DNA of 64,000 bases from Nigrospora sphaerica (Eukaryota; Ascomycota; Sordariomycetes; Amphisphaeriales; Apiosporaceae), in contig JAGVVL010000009.1 of assembly GCA_018287875.1 (NCBI GenBank), forward strand, positions 2,232,001 through 2,296,000, given 5' to 3'. Below the pieces are notes generated by a model. That model was not told the DNA's origin. It did not search any database and worked only from the letters and a program-made list of their open reading frames with translations. Made by a program: the position numbers and the translations under genes. Positions within the stretch are counted from its first letter, which is position 1, and each line of letters starts with the position of its first letter. Below are positions 1 through 11,211 of the stretch, in pieces.

Positions 1-193
1 TACGGTGTATCATGTGCTCCGACGGGCGTGAGTCCCGGTGCCTTTTCATAGTACGGCTGGGAAGATGGGCCGGTGTCGGGTGCCGCTGCAACAGGGCGTG
101 GGCCGGCCCGATCTTGGTGGGCGAGCTGAAGCTGGACGACGACGACGAGCAGGAGAACTCGGACTCGGACCGCTTGCGCTTCAAGAAGGCCAT
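1..193 (-). CDS. 5' end of a conserved fungal nuclear-type protein (partial, runs off left edge)
   Basis: Reading leftwards from an ATG at 193, 64 codons stay open to the window edge. The start has a strong context (ACC before the ATG, G after it). The peptide begins with a basic cluster KRKR (residues 5-8) that could act as a nuclear localisation signal. A serine run follows (residues 16-21), then the motif HLPSRTMKRHRDSRPSE near residues 43-59. I recognise this arrangement from short conserved, uncharacterised proteins of filamentous ascomycetes. Function is unknown and the remainder lies outside the window. Chance openness cannot be fully excluded over so short a stretch, but the composition and start context favour a real gene. 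Confidence 0.6.
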   Translation of the reverse strand, partial: MAFLKRKRSESEFSCSSSSSSFSSPTKIGPAHALLQRHPTPAHLPSRTMKRHRDSRPSEHMIHR

Positions 194-1528
194 GGTGTAC
201 GGATGCCAGGTTTCCAGGACGGGTGGGGATATTGTACGGAATGTATAGCTGTAGTTGCACGATGTCGAAGAAACTGGTCGTTACGGGTATGTAATCAATT
301 GCAACACCAAGAAGACACCGACGTCAGGGGAGGGAAGAAAACGAAACTTGACGATGTCGGGCCTATTCGGCCATGGATGTAGAGATATGAGGTGAGGATC
401 AATCTGTTCTAAGCCAGAGCGCTGGGACGGGATCGCCCATTATGGAGCCGCTCTGCGCCAGTACGAACGCGACGAGGCGCGACTTTACTGCCAGAATGGG
501 CGCGCTTTCGCGTTAATGGGCCCCCACAACGGCCGCTTGTGGTGGCCGGGTTACGCGGTGGCGCATAATTGCGCCACAAATACCGACATTACATCTTTGG
601 TGACCGAAAAGTATCGTACACGTACATACATACCTAAGTACGTTGTGCGCAAAGCACACAATTACTTACATACGCCTTGTATAACTACATAGGCCCGTAT
701 TTATGATCAAGTCGATACGCATGTGCGGGCCCTGGGGACACGGATGGTACGTGCAGGATATACTTGTTAACCCTCTACGGTATATCGAGAACTTTCTCGG
801 AACGAGGTCCGTAACGGCACGTAACCAATTATGTACTTGGGGATACGAAACCACGATACCGCGCTTCTAGTTTCCGAAGCATAGAAATTGCTGATTAAAT
901 GGTAACGGGGACTTCTCTGGCGTTTGCCGTTACCATCCTTATGCCTCGTACCTTGGGCCGGCTACTCGAGAGAGGTAGGAAGTAAGCATCTACGTTGAAC
1001 GGGACAACGCCAACCATACCCCTTTGCCGTACGAACGCGGGGAAACAGGGTCGTGGAACGGTGGTCCGACCGATAATTACGCCGAAAAATTTCATACCGC
1101 TATATCGCCTTTGCCACAGCTGTCATGAGTTGCCGGCGAATCGCTATACCGTATACCTCTTGCGTTCCTGCAAGCCAAGCCTGCTCGTACATTAGGCCTT
1201 ACGATACCGTAACATCGGTTGCGGGGGGGACCCCGAAGTGGCAGGTCAGCAGTCGGCAGGACCGCAGGGCAATATTCTCATCCGAATTTTGACATTTCTT
1301 CAACGAAAGCTACTTTAGGTACTTTATATATTATTGTGTCCCGTCTCTATTGTCCGGGGTTCGGCGTTTTAGAGACCGCCATGGACGAGTCCGCGACCAA
1401 TACGTCGGGCGTCTTCACGCAGTATAGCCCCTGGCTCTCCAACACCCAGAGCAGTGTACGTCTCTCCCCCCCGACACCCACGGAGCCGAGCTGACCAGCT
1501 TGGACGCGTCCAGCTTTCCAGCTTTGTC
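194..1528. other. intergenic, no gene seen
   Basis: This is shared upstream sequence of two divergently transcribed genes. Only short, random-looking frames occur. The part from about 560 to 1370 is poorer in GC than the neighbouring exons and has a CGTACATACATAC-type stretch near 619-640. No promoter element is clear enough to name. Confidence 0.55.
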
Positions 1529-3308
1529 ATGCAAGGCATCACGTTCGTCGGTTCCCTGCTCCTGGCGGGCGCCAGCGGTGCCGCTCCGTCCGCCGGCTGC
1601 AAATGTTTCCCGGGCGATGCGTGCTGGCCCTCCGAGGCCGACTGGGCCCGTCTCAACGAGACGGTGGGCGGCCGGTTGGTTGCCACGGTGCCCCTGGCGC
1701 AGGCCTGTCACGACCCGACGTACGATGAGGACTTGTGTGCCAGCCTCCGCGAGCGCTGGCTGGACCCCGATCTCCAGTGAGTGCGCCACGAAAAGGCCTT
1801 ACCGCCGAGGGGGGTTGCCCCCCTTTCGGCGCTTCTGCGGTACGCTGACCCGGCCCTTTCACAGCATGGAGTCGTCCTCGTCCGTCATGGCGCCTTTCTT
1901 CGCCAACCAGAGCTGCGATCCCTTCCAACCGCGGGACTCGCCCTGCAGCGTCGGCACCTACGTGCGCTACGCCGTCAACGCCACCGACGACGGCGACGTG
2001 GCCGCCGCCGTGCGCTTTGCCCAGGACCGCAACGTCCGCCTGGTGGTGCGGAACACGGGGCACGACTACCTCGGGCGGTCGACGGGGGCGGGCGCCCTGG
2101 CCGTGTGGACGCACTACATGAAGGACATCGAGGTGCTCGACTGGGCCGACGACGAGGAGGGCGGCTACCGGGGCAAGGCCATCCGGGTCGGCGCCGGCGT
2201 GCAGGGCTTCGACGTCCTCCCGGCGGCGGCGGCGCGCGGCCTCGCCGTCGTCACGGGCGAGTGCCCGTCGGTCGCGCTGGCCGGCGGCTACACGCAGGGC
2301 GGCGGGCACTCGATGCTGAGCACGCGCTTCGGCCTCGCCGCCGACAACGCGCTGGCCTACGAGGTGGTGACGGCGGCGGGCGCGCGCGTCACCGCCTCGC
2401 CCGCCGAGAACGCCGACCTCTACTGGGCCCTCGGCGGCGGCGGCCCCGGCACCTTCGGCGTCGTCGTCTCCCTGACCGTGCGCGCCCACGCCGACGCCCC
2501 CGTGAGCGGCTTCTCGCTCAGCGTCCTCGCCGACGCCGACCCCGAGGGCCCCCGCAAGGCCGCCGACGCCCTCCACGCCACGCTCGCCGGCATGGTCGAC
2601 GCCGGCGTCATGATGGTCTACGGCGCCGGCAAGGCGTACATGCGCGTCGTCGCCGCCACGGCCTACGACGTGCCGGTGGCGCGGCTGCGCGCCGCCGCCG
2701 CGCCGTTCCTCGCCCGGCTCGACGCGGCGGGCCTCAGCTACGATGCGGCCTTTACCGAGTTCCCCACGTACCTGGAGCACTTCGAGCACTACTTCGGGCC
2801 GCTCCCGGGCGGCCGCATCCCCGTCGGCACGGCGCAGTGGGGCGGGCGCCTGGTGAAGCGGTCGCAGCTCGCGGGCTGGCCGGCGGCCATGAACGCCATC
2901 GTGGACCTGGGCGCCGACGTCTTCGGCGTCGCCACCAACGTGTCGGCCTTCGGCGGCGGGCGGCGCCGCAACGCCGTCCTGCCCGCCTGGAGGGAGGCCG
3001 TCGTCATGAGCACTTTCAGCCTCCCCTGGAGCTTCGACGCGCCCTGGGGCGAGGCCCTCGCCGCCCAGGCCCGCATCACCGAGGTGCTGCAGCCCATCGT
3101 CGAGGCCGCGACGCCCGGAAGCGGCGCCTACATCAACGAGGCCGACTTCCGCCAGCCCGACTGGCAGGACGCCTTCTTCGGCACCAACTACGAGGAACTG
3201 CTCCGTATCAAAAAGAAGTGGGATCCCCAGGGTCTCTTCTATTCCGTGGCGACGGTCGGCAGCGAGGCCTATACCGTACGCGATGACGGGCGCCTCTGCA
3301 CAGCTTAA
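1529..3308 (+). CDS. Secreted FAD-linked oxidoreductase, berberine-bridge-enzyme type
   Basis: Two exons, 1529-1776 and 1865-3308, give 563 residues. The 88-nt intron is GTGAGT...ACAG and joins the frame in phase 2. Residues 1-19 form a signal peptide (start chosen at MQGITFVGSLLLAG). The PCMH-type FAD-binding domain follows: RNTGHDYLGRS supplies the usual flavin-linking His (H149), and GECPSVALAGG places a Cys (C216) where bicovalent flavoproteins carry the second link. The C-terminal BBE segment ends in INEADFRQPDW and WDPQGLFY. Such enzymes oxidise sugars or secondary metabolites with O2. The substrate cannot be told from sequence. The coding region is very GC-rich, so all other frames are long but spurious. 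Its 3' end faces that of the next gene, 258 bp away. Confidence 0.9.
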
Positions 3309-3566
3309 ACACGTGCTGGTCAAGAGAAACGGCAGCCATATATAAGTGCCCAATAGTCCATTAAGTATTAATACATTATGGTGAAGATGATTCGCTCTTG
3401 GCGAATACAGTATGAACCTCCAGTACCCCGCGCTTAGCTTATACGGATGGAACCGAACAGATCGAAACCGCCAGATGAGGTAAACCCTAGGTAAGTAGGT
3501 AGCTTTGCTCGCTGGAACCACGTCCCGACCCGTCGACCGTTCAAGCGTCTACCGCAAAGTCGCCCC

Positions 3567-5092
3567 TCAAAGAACGGCGACGCTCACGAGGCCAGCTGCC
3601 AGGGCGAGGGCAGCAGCGACGGCCAAGGAGGCCTCGCGGGCGCCGGCAGGCGCGCCGCTCGAGTCGACGGGGCCGGCGGCGGCGGCGGCGGAATCCGAGG
3701 CCTGGGCCTGGATCGCCGCGGCGGCGGCCTGGGCCTGGGCCACGGCCGACGAGACAGCGGCTTGGCCGGCGCCCGTCGCCGTCGCGGCCACGCTCTGAGC
3801 GCTGGCAACGACGGAGCTCGCCGCGGCCAGGGCGGCGTCGGCCGCCGTGGCCGCCACTTGCTCGGCGCTCGCGACGACCGCGCTGGCGCGCTTGGTGGCC
3901 GAGGCCACGGAGTCCTCCCCTGACGACGAGCGTTAGTTTTCCCATGGCCTTTCCTGAAAGAGGGGACGTGGTGGTTGCCGATGGGGCTCACTTACAGCTA
4001 CCCTCTCCGTCCCGTCGGGCGAAACCCGCCTGGGATAGGGCTCTGGCAACATCGTCTAGCCAGGTGCCGCTGGCGATTTCACGCCCCCCTTTTTCAACGG
4101 CAGCCGTAGCTTCCGCGATCCAGTCGCCCTTGGCGACGTCTTCCTCGCTTTTCTCAAGGGCCACCGCAGCGTCCTGTCGCCCTGGGAAGCCAAGGGTTAG
4201 CAAGCCGGATGGGGAGATGGGTAGTGGCGGAATCGCTTACATTGTTGACGCTTCCTGCCCGCCGCCTTGGCCTGGGCCTTTTTGACGTCGTCTTTCCATT
4301 CGCCCTTGGCGGCATCCTTGCGCCCGTTTGAGATGGCATGGGCAACGTCATCTCGCCCTGACGAACTCCGAGTCAGTCGTGTTGTAACCGAAACACCGCG
4401 GCGACCAGCCACTTACACCCGCGCCGCGCGACACCCGCGTTTGACAGAGCTTTGTCGACGTCCGCTTTCCATTCACCGCCCGAGGCCTGCTTCGCACCGC
4501 CCTCGACGGCAACGGCAACATCCTTCTTCCCTGGGAAGTGTCAGAAAACCGAATCTCGAGGAAGTTTCCCATCCTCGCAAGGGGGAGCTACTCACAATCC
4601 CGCCTAGCACCGGCCGAACGAGCGATCGTCGCGCCGGAAGACGGGGCCGGCGTGGCAAGGGGCGGCATCGGGGACTGCTCCGCCGGCTGGTCCTCCCCGG
4701 CTGCGGCGGCGCTTGCGCGCGACAACGCCGCGGCAAGGTTGTCGTGCCACCCCCGCTTCTGGTTCTCGGCGGCGACAGCGCTGGCCTTGGTCGGGACTGT
4801 CTCCTTTTGTGCCTGCCACTGCAGAACGCGACGTGTTAGTATAATGTGCTGCTTATGCGGGGAGTGTGGGGCTGGCGGCATCACGAAGGAGGCCGTTCGA
4901 CGGTCTTCGGCGGAGACGAGCGATAGATGGGGTGCCTATATCGCCGACAGAGCCACCATAGCGTACTTCGGGGATTGCACTTACGTTAGGACGGTCCTCG
5001 AGCCGTGGCGCCTGATTGACTTGGGGGCGGGGCTGGGCGGCTTGGGCCACAGCAAGGCCAGCCAGGACAACGGCCGAAGGCGTGAAGTGCAT
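3567..5092 (-). CDS. Secreted, probably GPI-anchored protein made of Trp-spaced ~20-residue repeats encoded by duplicated exons
   Basis: Six exons (5092-4985, 4818-4596, 4530-4417, 4357-4241, 4181-3996, 3919-3567) give 366 residues with no frame conflict. All introns are GT-AG of 59-166 nt, with CTAAC-like branch sites visible in several. Residues 1-18 (MHFTPSAVVLAGLAVAQA) are a signal peptide. From residue 111 Trp recurs at 111, 131, 149, 169, 188, 208, 228 and 250, usually followed by x-x-D-[VA]-x-x-A-[LVI]. Introns 2-5 are all phase 1 and split the Trp codon as T|GG. Exons 3 and 4 (114 and 117 nt) each hold two repeat units. An Ala-rich segment follows, then VDSSGAPAG and a hydrophobic tail of about 21 residues, the layout of a GPI signal. 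I do not recognise the family. A cell-wall or surface role is inferred from the signal peptide and anchor only. Confidence 0.85.
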
Positions 5093-7694
5093 GTTGGCCA
5101 ATGAATATGAGACGTGATTAAAAGAGATAAGAATGTGTGGATCAGAGAGAAATGTATGTGTTCTGATTCTTTGTATATAGTGAAGCGGGACCACGGCCCT
5201 GTTTTTATGAGTCGCAGATCGGATGGCGAGGTTGGTGATATGTAGGATTGCCAATGTCCTGGGGAGAGTTGGCACCGTGCTTTATACTTCTCCTTCCGAG
5301 TGCTTCCTGGATCGTCTCCGGCTGTGCGGAACCGCCTTCAACGGCCTCGTTGGGGAGGCAATGTCCCCGGGTGCCATGACGTTGAACCGTCCGCCGTTCG
5401 CCGTTTGCCGTGCCACTCGGCCGGACACACGAGGCGACCGTTGGCACCGGATTCCCTACGCTGGCTTGCGGAGAAGAATAAACATCAGATGAGGCGCTCT
5501 TACAGGGGAAGAACCTCGTCAGGTCTCCGTGGCGGTCTTATCCACCAAGATGTTGCGTACAGGGCGTGCTAGAAACAGAGTAGCTCTCACCGACTTCAAG
5601 CTTACGAGTCCCGTGCGGTATGAGAGCCTATCCTGAGAAATCCCCCCCAAAATACTAACTACGCCAATGAATGGATTGCGTGGTCCACCTGGTCGGTTGC
5701 CTGATCATCGACCGTGTCTCTTCCGAGGGGAGCCAGTGCGAACCGAAGTGTTCCTCGCTTCCGCGTGCTCGGCCGGCTAGACGCTTCACAAAGCTGCCTC
5801 GGGGAGGTTTCTAAGGCTGAATTGTTACGTATCGAAGGGGTGCGTCTCGAGGGTTGGAATGTGCCCTTTCGCTTATCGGGAGGAGTCCGGCAACCGCAGG
5901 GTGGCCGAATGCACTTCCCACACAGAACCCCGGAATTGGGTGACTTCGAGGCACATCTTCACCATGCGCCATGCCGGCTGATGTCAGCAAAGAAAATAGG
6001 AGGAAAGCCCGTGGCCATCGGGTTTGGAGCTCGCTGTCTTAGACCATGGCCCGCGTGTGGTGGGGGATGATGAGACATGCAGAGCTGGAATACGGGAACG
6101 AGCCAGCTGATTGGGTGCTTACGGCGTTGATCTTGCTCGCCCTACCTCTTTCCGTAATGACTGATTCCGTATGGAGTAGTAGGATTCACCAGTACGTTCA
6201 CTAGCCTCGTCGTCGGTGTTTTTACGCTTGGCCTTCTTGGCTTCCCCTAGCCGACGGGAGGAGCGAGCCGCGCCGCTCGCTTCCACATTTTACCCCCGAG
6301 CCCGCTACTCTTTCAACGCCCAGTCGAACCCATTTCTCCCCCCTTGTGATTAGTATACACCTAGTTCTGTCCACTCTGCACTTGCAGGATATTCTGGAAG
6401 TGGCTGGGCTTACCAGCTGAAAAAAAAAGGCTTTGACTAATGCCGTCCGAATATTTAGCCCTGCGCGTCTACTTTGGGCGTAACCTCGCGCCATGGCATC
6501 CGAACTTTAGGATGATCCTGGCGTAATCGGATCCTTAGTCCATATGTAACACCCATCGGCATGGTTAAGCCGCCGGATGCAGCTGGGCACCGTCTTCGGG
6601 ATCATCACTATCGGGTGTACCGCCCTGGCGTTCTTGTCAGGTGGTGGGGGTATGTGCGATGCACGCGGCTTTTGCGACAGACCCGAGTGTGAGGTCACCG
6701 ACGCCCTCAGGTTTTCCCTCAAAGAGCAAAGTATAGCGGCATTGGGGGGTTCGGGCGTGCGCGGTGCTGCATCGTTGCCACTCGTGCTGGGAAAGTTGCC
6801 GGCCCAGCTCCCACGACCCTTTTCTCCGTGCGCCCACCGTCACGATCAATCCATGACGTCCTACAGCTGTGCGTGGGGGAGCCTCCCGCACGACGCCCGA
6901 GACCGGGACACTGGTTCTTGGCGAAGGATGGCCCTCGTGTTTTTGCCGCGAGGCCCTTGGTGCACAGCGCGGTTGGAAACTCACGTGTGTGATGTGAACC
7001 GGGGCCCTGGCTGACCGGGGTACCTTCACAACAGCAGAAACTCGGAGTAGGGGTCCGGCCGGAGTAGAGACGGTTCCACCCCAGGCCGCCCCAGGTCCTC
7101 GTATCCGTAACGGAGCCCAGTTGGGCGGCCTCTGGGTCTGGGCAGTGGCGGTTTGCTGTTCCTCCCAAGCGAAGTGGCCAGACCGCGAGACGTAGCGCCG
7201 GCCAGGTGCCCGCGTGGTACTGCTCCACGAGGAAGCTCGCCCACGTCATGGCGCTCTTGATGGGGGGTTTACGCTGTCGGTAACCGGCATACGAGGTCCG
7301 GGTCCCATGAAACCCTCCGGAGCGGGTAACTGTCGTCAATGTGCAGGCCGGCCTGTTGCAGAATGATAGAAAGGGCCTCTGGAGTCCCCCAATCACCGTC
7401 ATTACCGTCACCAGGATACTCACGGGAAGACATGGCGATCACCGTCTATTGATGTACGATTGATATGTATTATGTGATGGTGCGCTGTGGGCGAGATGCG
7501 TGAGAGTTGCCCACCTCGAAACCCCATGCTCTGGCAGCGAGCTGCAAAAAGACAGGCCAGCAACGCTCTCTACGCCCTCACAGGTCGCGGGTCAGAAAGC
7601 AGTCAAATGAGGAGACAGGGCAAAGCCGCGGTTGGCCGTGAAAGGCCTTTCATTGATTATTGTAACGAAGGCACGAAATTCCATCGGAGGAAGA
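5093..7694. other. intergenic with weak frame remnants
   Basis: No convincing gene. On the minus strand at 7433-7269 a 54-codon frame (starting MSSREYPGDGNDGDWGTPEA) has protein-like composition. A longer frame at 7423-6719 lacks an ATG and has no recognisable domain. They may be a decayed gene or chance. The rest shows nothing. Confidence 0.45.
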
Positions 7695-9327
7695 TCATGT
7701 ACCGCCGGATCTGGCTTCATGAAAGCGAACCTGGACGCCAGTACCAGATCGGTTCTCGATGGCGTGGTGGAACTTGATACGCCCGTCGCCCTTTTCCATG
7801 TTCTCGATGGCGTCGTACTTTTGACAGAACCGGGAGACGACGAAGCCGACTTCCTGACGGCCGAATTGTTCTGTTTTGCCACGAAAAGGAGCATGTTAGC
7901 AGCTGTGCACCCGGCAGGGGAAAGAAAAAAGCAGATGGTAAGACGGGCTGGTACGTACGTCCCAGGCACTTTCGGGCGCCGGCGCCGAACGGCATCCACT
8001 CCCAGCCGGGGCGTCGCTCCTCCCAGCGCTCCGGCCGGAAGTCCTCGACGTCGTCGCCCCAGAGGTCAGCGCGGTGCTGCATGGCATACAGGGGGATGAG
8101 GACCTGGGTGCCCTCGGGGACGAAGACCTTGGCCTTGCCGTCGGGGCCGCCACCCTGAGGCAGCACCGTGTCCCGCAGCGCGCGGCGCTCGTTCATGGGG
8201 ATGACGGTGGCGAGGCGCAGCGACTCGTTGATGACCCACTGCATGTAGCTGCAGCTGTTCAGCGAGCGGAAGTCGGCCAGGGCGTCGCCGAACTGCTCGA
8301 GCACGATGCCCCGCAGCTTGCGGTACACGGCGGGGTGGCGCGCGAGAAAGTAGAAGACCCAGCCCAGGAGGCAGCCTGTCGTGTCACGCCCGGCGATGAG
8401 GACGTGGAGGGACTCGTTTCGGAGCTCCTGTGGGTTCTGCGTCACCTTGGCCAGCTCGTTGAGCAGGTTGTACCGGCCCGCCCCCTGGGCATCGTCGGCC
8501 TTGGGGTTGGCCAGGCGCTGCGCCACGATGTTGTCGGCAAAGTCGTGGACGTTGGCGCAGTGCTCCCTGAAGTCCTTGCTGTTCAGGAGCCAGTAGAACT
8601 TGGCCAGCGCCCCCCGCTTGTCGATCCAGACCTTGGCCTCGTTGAAGTGGTGGTCGATCTCGCGGCCCTTACTGTCCTTGACGGTGCGGCCCTCCTTGAG
8701 CGCGTAGGTGGACTGGCCGAAGATGAAGTCGGTCGAGGTATCGAGGGTGAACTTGAAGAACAAAGGAGCCATGTCCACCGTGTCGGTCCATCCCGACGCC
8801 GTATCCGTCGGGAGGTGCGCGTAGAGGTCCTGCAGGTGCTCCTCCTCCAGCGTCGGGTCGCTGATCATCTCCCGCGAGAACTGGGGCCGGAGGAGGGCGC
8901 GGCTGTGCTTCCATATCTCGCCACGGCTGGTGAAGATGCCGTTACCGAGGAGCGGCATCCAGCTGGCCTGGCGGGTTCCGCTGATGTCAAAGTCGGGGCT
9001 AGAGAAGAGGACGCGGGCGTTTTCGGGGTCCCGCGTGACGAGGATCTCGTAGTCGAGAATCGGCACCTTGACCGTGTGCGTGCCGGGTCCGCAGCTGTCC
9101 ATGGTCTCGACGACAAACTGCGGGCCTCGGTCCTCCTTCGTGGCCCTCATGGACTCACTGAGGACCGAGTTGCCCAGCAAGTTGCCGCTGCGCACGATGG
9201 CGGGCGACTGGCACCCCAGCGCCGCGCCTTTGGCATGGTTGCGCCGCTTCCTGAGCTTCGACTGGACGACTCTGTACACTACGAAGCCGACCAGAAGCAC
9301 GAAGACCGTCTTCCAGAGGCGATTCAT
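7695..9327 (-). CDS. Cytochrome P450, CYP52-like (alkane/fatty-acid hydroxylase type)
   Basis: Two exons, 9327-7959 and 7870-7695, give 514 residues. The 88-nt intron (GTACGT...ACAG, phase 1) falls just after the haem ligand. Splicing rebuilds FGAGARKCLGQQFG, with C454 as haem thiolate. Other landmarks are an N-terminal membrane anchor (residues about 4-20), the I-helix AGRDTTGCLLGW, and ESLR as the ExxR of the K-helix. The ATG at 9327 is the first in frame; five earlier codons open only from a TTG. The motifs resemble CYP52/CYP63-type enzymes that hydroxylate the terminal carbon of alkanes or fatty acids at the ER. The exact subfamily and substrate are inference. The short last exon (58 codons) ends HEARSGGT. 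Confidence 0.92.
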
Positions 9328-10755
9328 GACTGCGGCCCTCAACTCTCGTCTCTATTTCCCCAGCAAGATGGGACAGGGCGAACAGGAGAACAATGGTTTG
9401 GGTTTGTGGCGTCGCAGAAAGAACGTAGCTTGGATGTCTGGGCCGGGGCAGCCCCAAGCAAAGCAAGCCAGGGGTGAAAGGGGTGGAAAGAATCTCGAAG
9501 GGCAGCAAAAACACAGTAAGGGGGGGCGAAGGCGGAAATTAAACAAGCACGAAGAAGATGTAGGGAACGCCGCAGGGGTGAGCGAGGGGGTAGTTGACGT
9601 TAATTCGTCATCGGCAGTTGGGCGTCAACAAGACCCGGGGCAAAACAGAACAGGGAATCACAGATAAGTATCCCCTGGCAGGGGAACCGTCGGCAAAGTA
9701 TTTCCATGTCATCTAATCAGAAATCATCTTTGGCACGAGGGCGGGCCGTGGCGTCCAACGACTGGATGTGCATCTGCGCGAACCGGGGCTCGCCGTTCCA
9801 CGCCAATCTTCTTGTCTCCCGGGCGCGGGAGAAGGGGGCCATGGCTTTTCGTTCTCCCAGCAGCACCCGAGCGGACAACCCGAGGGAAACGGGTTGGCTT
9901 GGGTTGCCGCCGATATTGGGGAGCCGCGTTCTAGCCAACGCCCAGCCGGTCATGGGCGGGTGGCCGTGGTGTTGCGCCTCAGTCAGCGTGTGACTCTGGC
10001 GTTTGCTGTTCCCAGCCCCTGACGCTCTCAATTGCCCTGCATGAGGGCCTGGCTGGGATTCACGAGGGGCCGCCGTCAGCGCTGGCCAGGCTCTAATGCG
10101 AATGCCCGATGCTCTCAAAACTGCGTCTTTGAATTCGAGCGTCTTCGGCGGCTAGATATGGCCGTCATGGCGGCTGCCATGGCGCATCCTCTCTTATTCC
10201 TGCCAAGAAACTCAGATTTTCCTTTTTGGGATTATAGCACTACCGTTCCAGCCGTGCCGGTCAAGCCACTCCTCAGGAGAGCCACTGAGCTAGAAAAGGC
10301 AAGTGGGCGAGGAGCGTGGCGTCACGATGCACCAGTGTTGTGATTACCATTTGGTTTCTGTTCTGCTTTCTTCTTTGGATAGGAGATGTTGACAGGGTAG
10401 ACAGTATTCGCCGTAGAATGACTCCGCCTCAGCGTCATGAACCCGCCCTTTAGCACATTTGGATTCCTCGTGTATCTGGGCCTCCTCGTCAAGTCCGGCT
10501 GACCCTTGGCGACGATCCCTTTAAATGAGCTGATGCCCCACGCAAATGAAGCATCGAATTGTCCTGGGTCAGAGTTCCGTCGCTCACAAAGCGCGTGTCA
10601 CTTTTCCCTCTCTCTCTTTCATTCATCTCGCGTGTCTGGAGCTTCGGGCCTGATCAACATAGCTCTTTGACCGCGCGCTCTCATTTGTCCCAGTCGACAC
10701 CCGTTGCACGGTCTCATTACGGCATCCCTTCCGGCCCTTCAAGAGTCCCGGCAGT
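9328..10755. other. intergenic, no gene seen
   Basis: This spacer separates the divergent P450 and small secreted-protein genes. Only short frames without domain signals occur. The stretch before 10756 is CT-rich (CCCTCTCTCTCTTTC near 10608), as is common before fungal start codons. Confidence 0.55.
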
Positions 10756-11211
10756 ATGCATGCCCGGCATTTCGTGTTGATCGCCCTGGGCAGTGTAACC
10801 CTCGGCATGCCTACGCTCTCTCTCGAGGCACGGGCAACCCAGCTCCGGAGTCTGATCAACCTGTCACCCGTGGTGTCGCCCAAACTCAACCTGGGCCAGC
10901 TGCTCGGCTGCATCGGCATAGGCGTCTCCGTCTGCAACCCCATCAATGTCAATGGCACCCAGAACTCGGGCGATGGCGGTGAGGAGTCGAAAGCCTCCAG
11001 CAACAGCATTGGCCATGACGACCACAACTGCACAACATCGACCCCGTCGTCTTCTGGCGCCCAGAGCACGCCTGATGCTGCGAACTCTGACGAAGGGTCT
11101 CTCCTCAACATTGCTCCCGTCATATCGCCCGATATCAGCCTGTCAAACCCGAACTCCTGTGTCGGCCTGGGCATTTCGGTGTGTGATCCCGTTAACGTCA
11201 ACGGTGAATAA
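10756..11211 (+). CDS. Small secreted protein with two 36-residue modules
   Basis: A single exon encodes 151 residues with a hydrophobic N-terminal signal (residues 4-20). Residues 32-67 and 115-150 are an ungapped internal duplication sharing the pattern S-L-x-N-x-x-P-V-x-S-P ... C-x-G-x-G-x-S-V-C-x-P-x-N-V-N-G. The two Cys of each copy (52/60 and 135/143) occupy identical positions. A fifth Cys lies at 92 in a hydrophilic linker rich in Ser, Thr, Asp and Glu. N-glycosylation sequons are NGT (66-68) and NCT (91-93). Size, secretion and cysteines match small secreted proteins of fungi, including effectors, but no family can be named and no host interaction can be inferred from sequence. It is transcribed away from the CYP52-like gene. 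Confidence 0.75.
   Translation: MHARHFVLIALGSVTLGMPTLSLEARATQLRSLINLSPVVSPKLNLGQLLGCIGIGVSVCNPINVNGTQNSGDGGEESKASSNSIGHDDHNCTTSTPSSSGAQSTPDAANSDEGSLLNIAPVISPDISLSNPNSCVGLGISVCDPVNVNGE

Noticed and set aside
1653..3521. 622-codon open frame on the minus strand
   Set aside because: It is exactly antisense to the FAD oxidoreductase, rich in Gly/Arg/Ala/Val, without domains. High GC at third positions makes such frames.
8074..9477. 467-codon plus-strand frame
   Set aside because: Antisense to the CYP52-like P450, whose motifs and splice sites are unambiguous.
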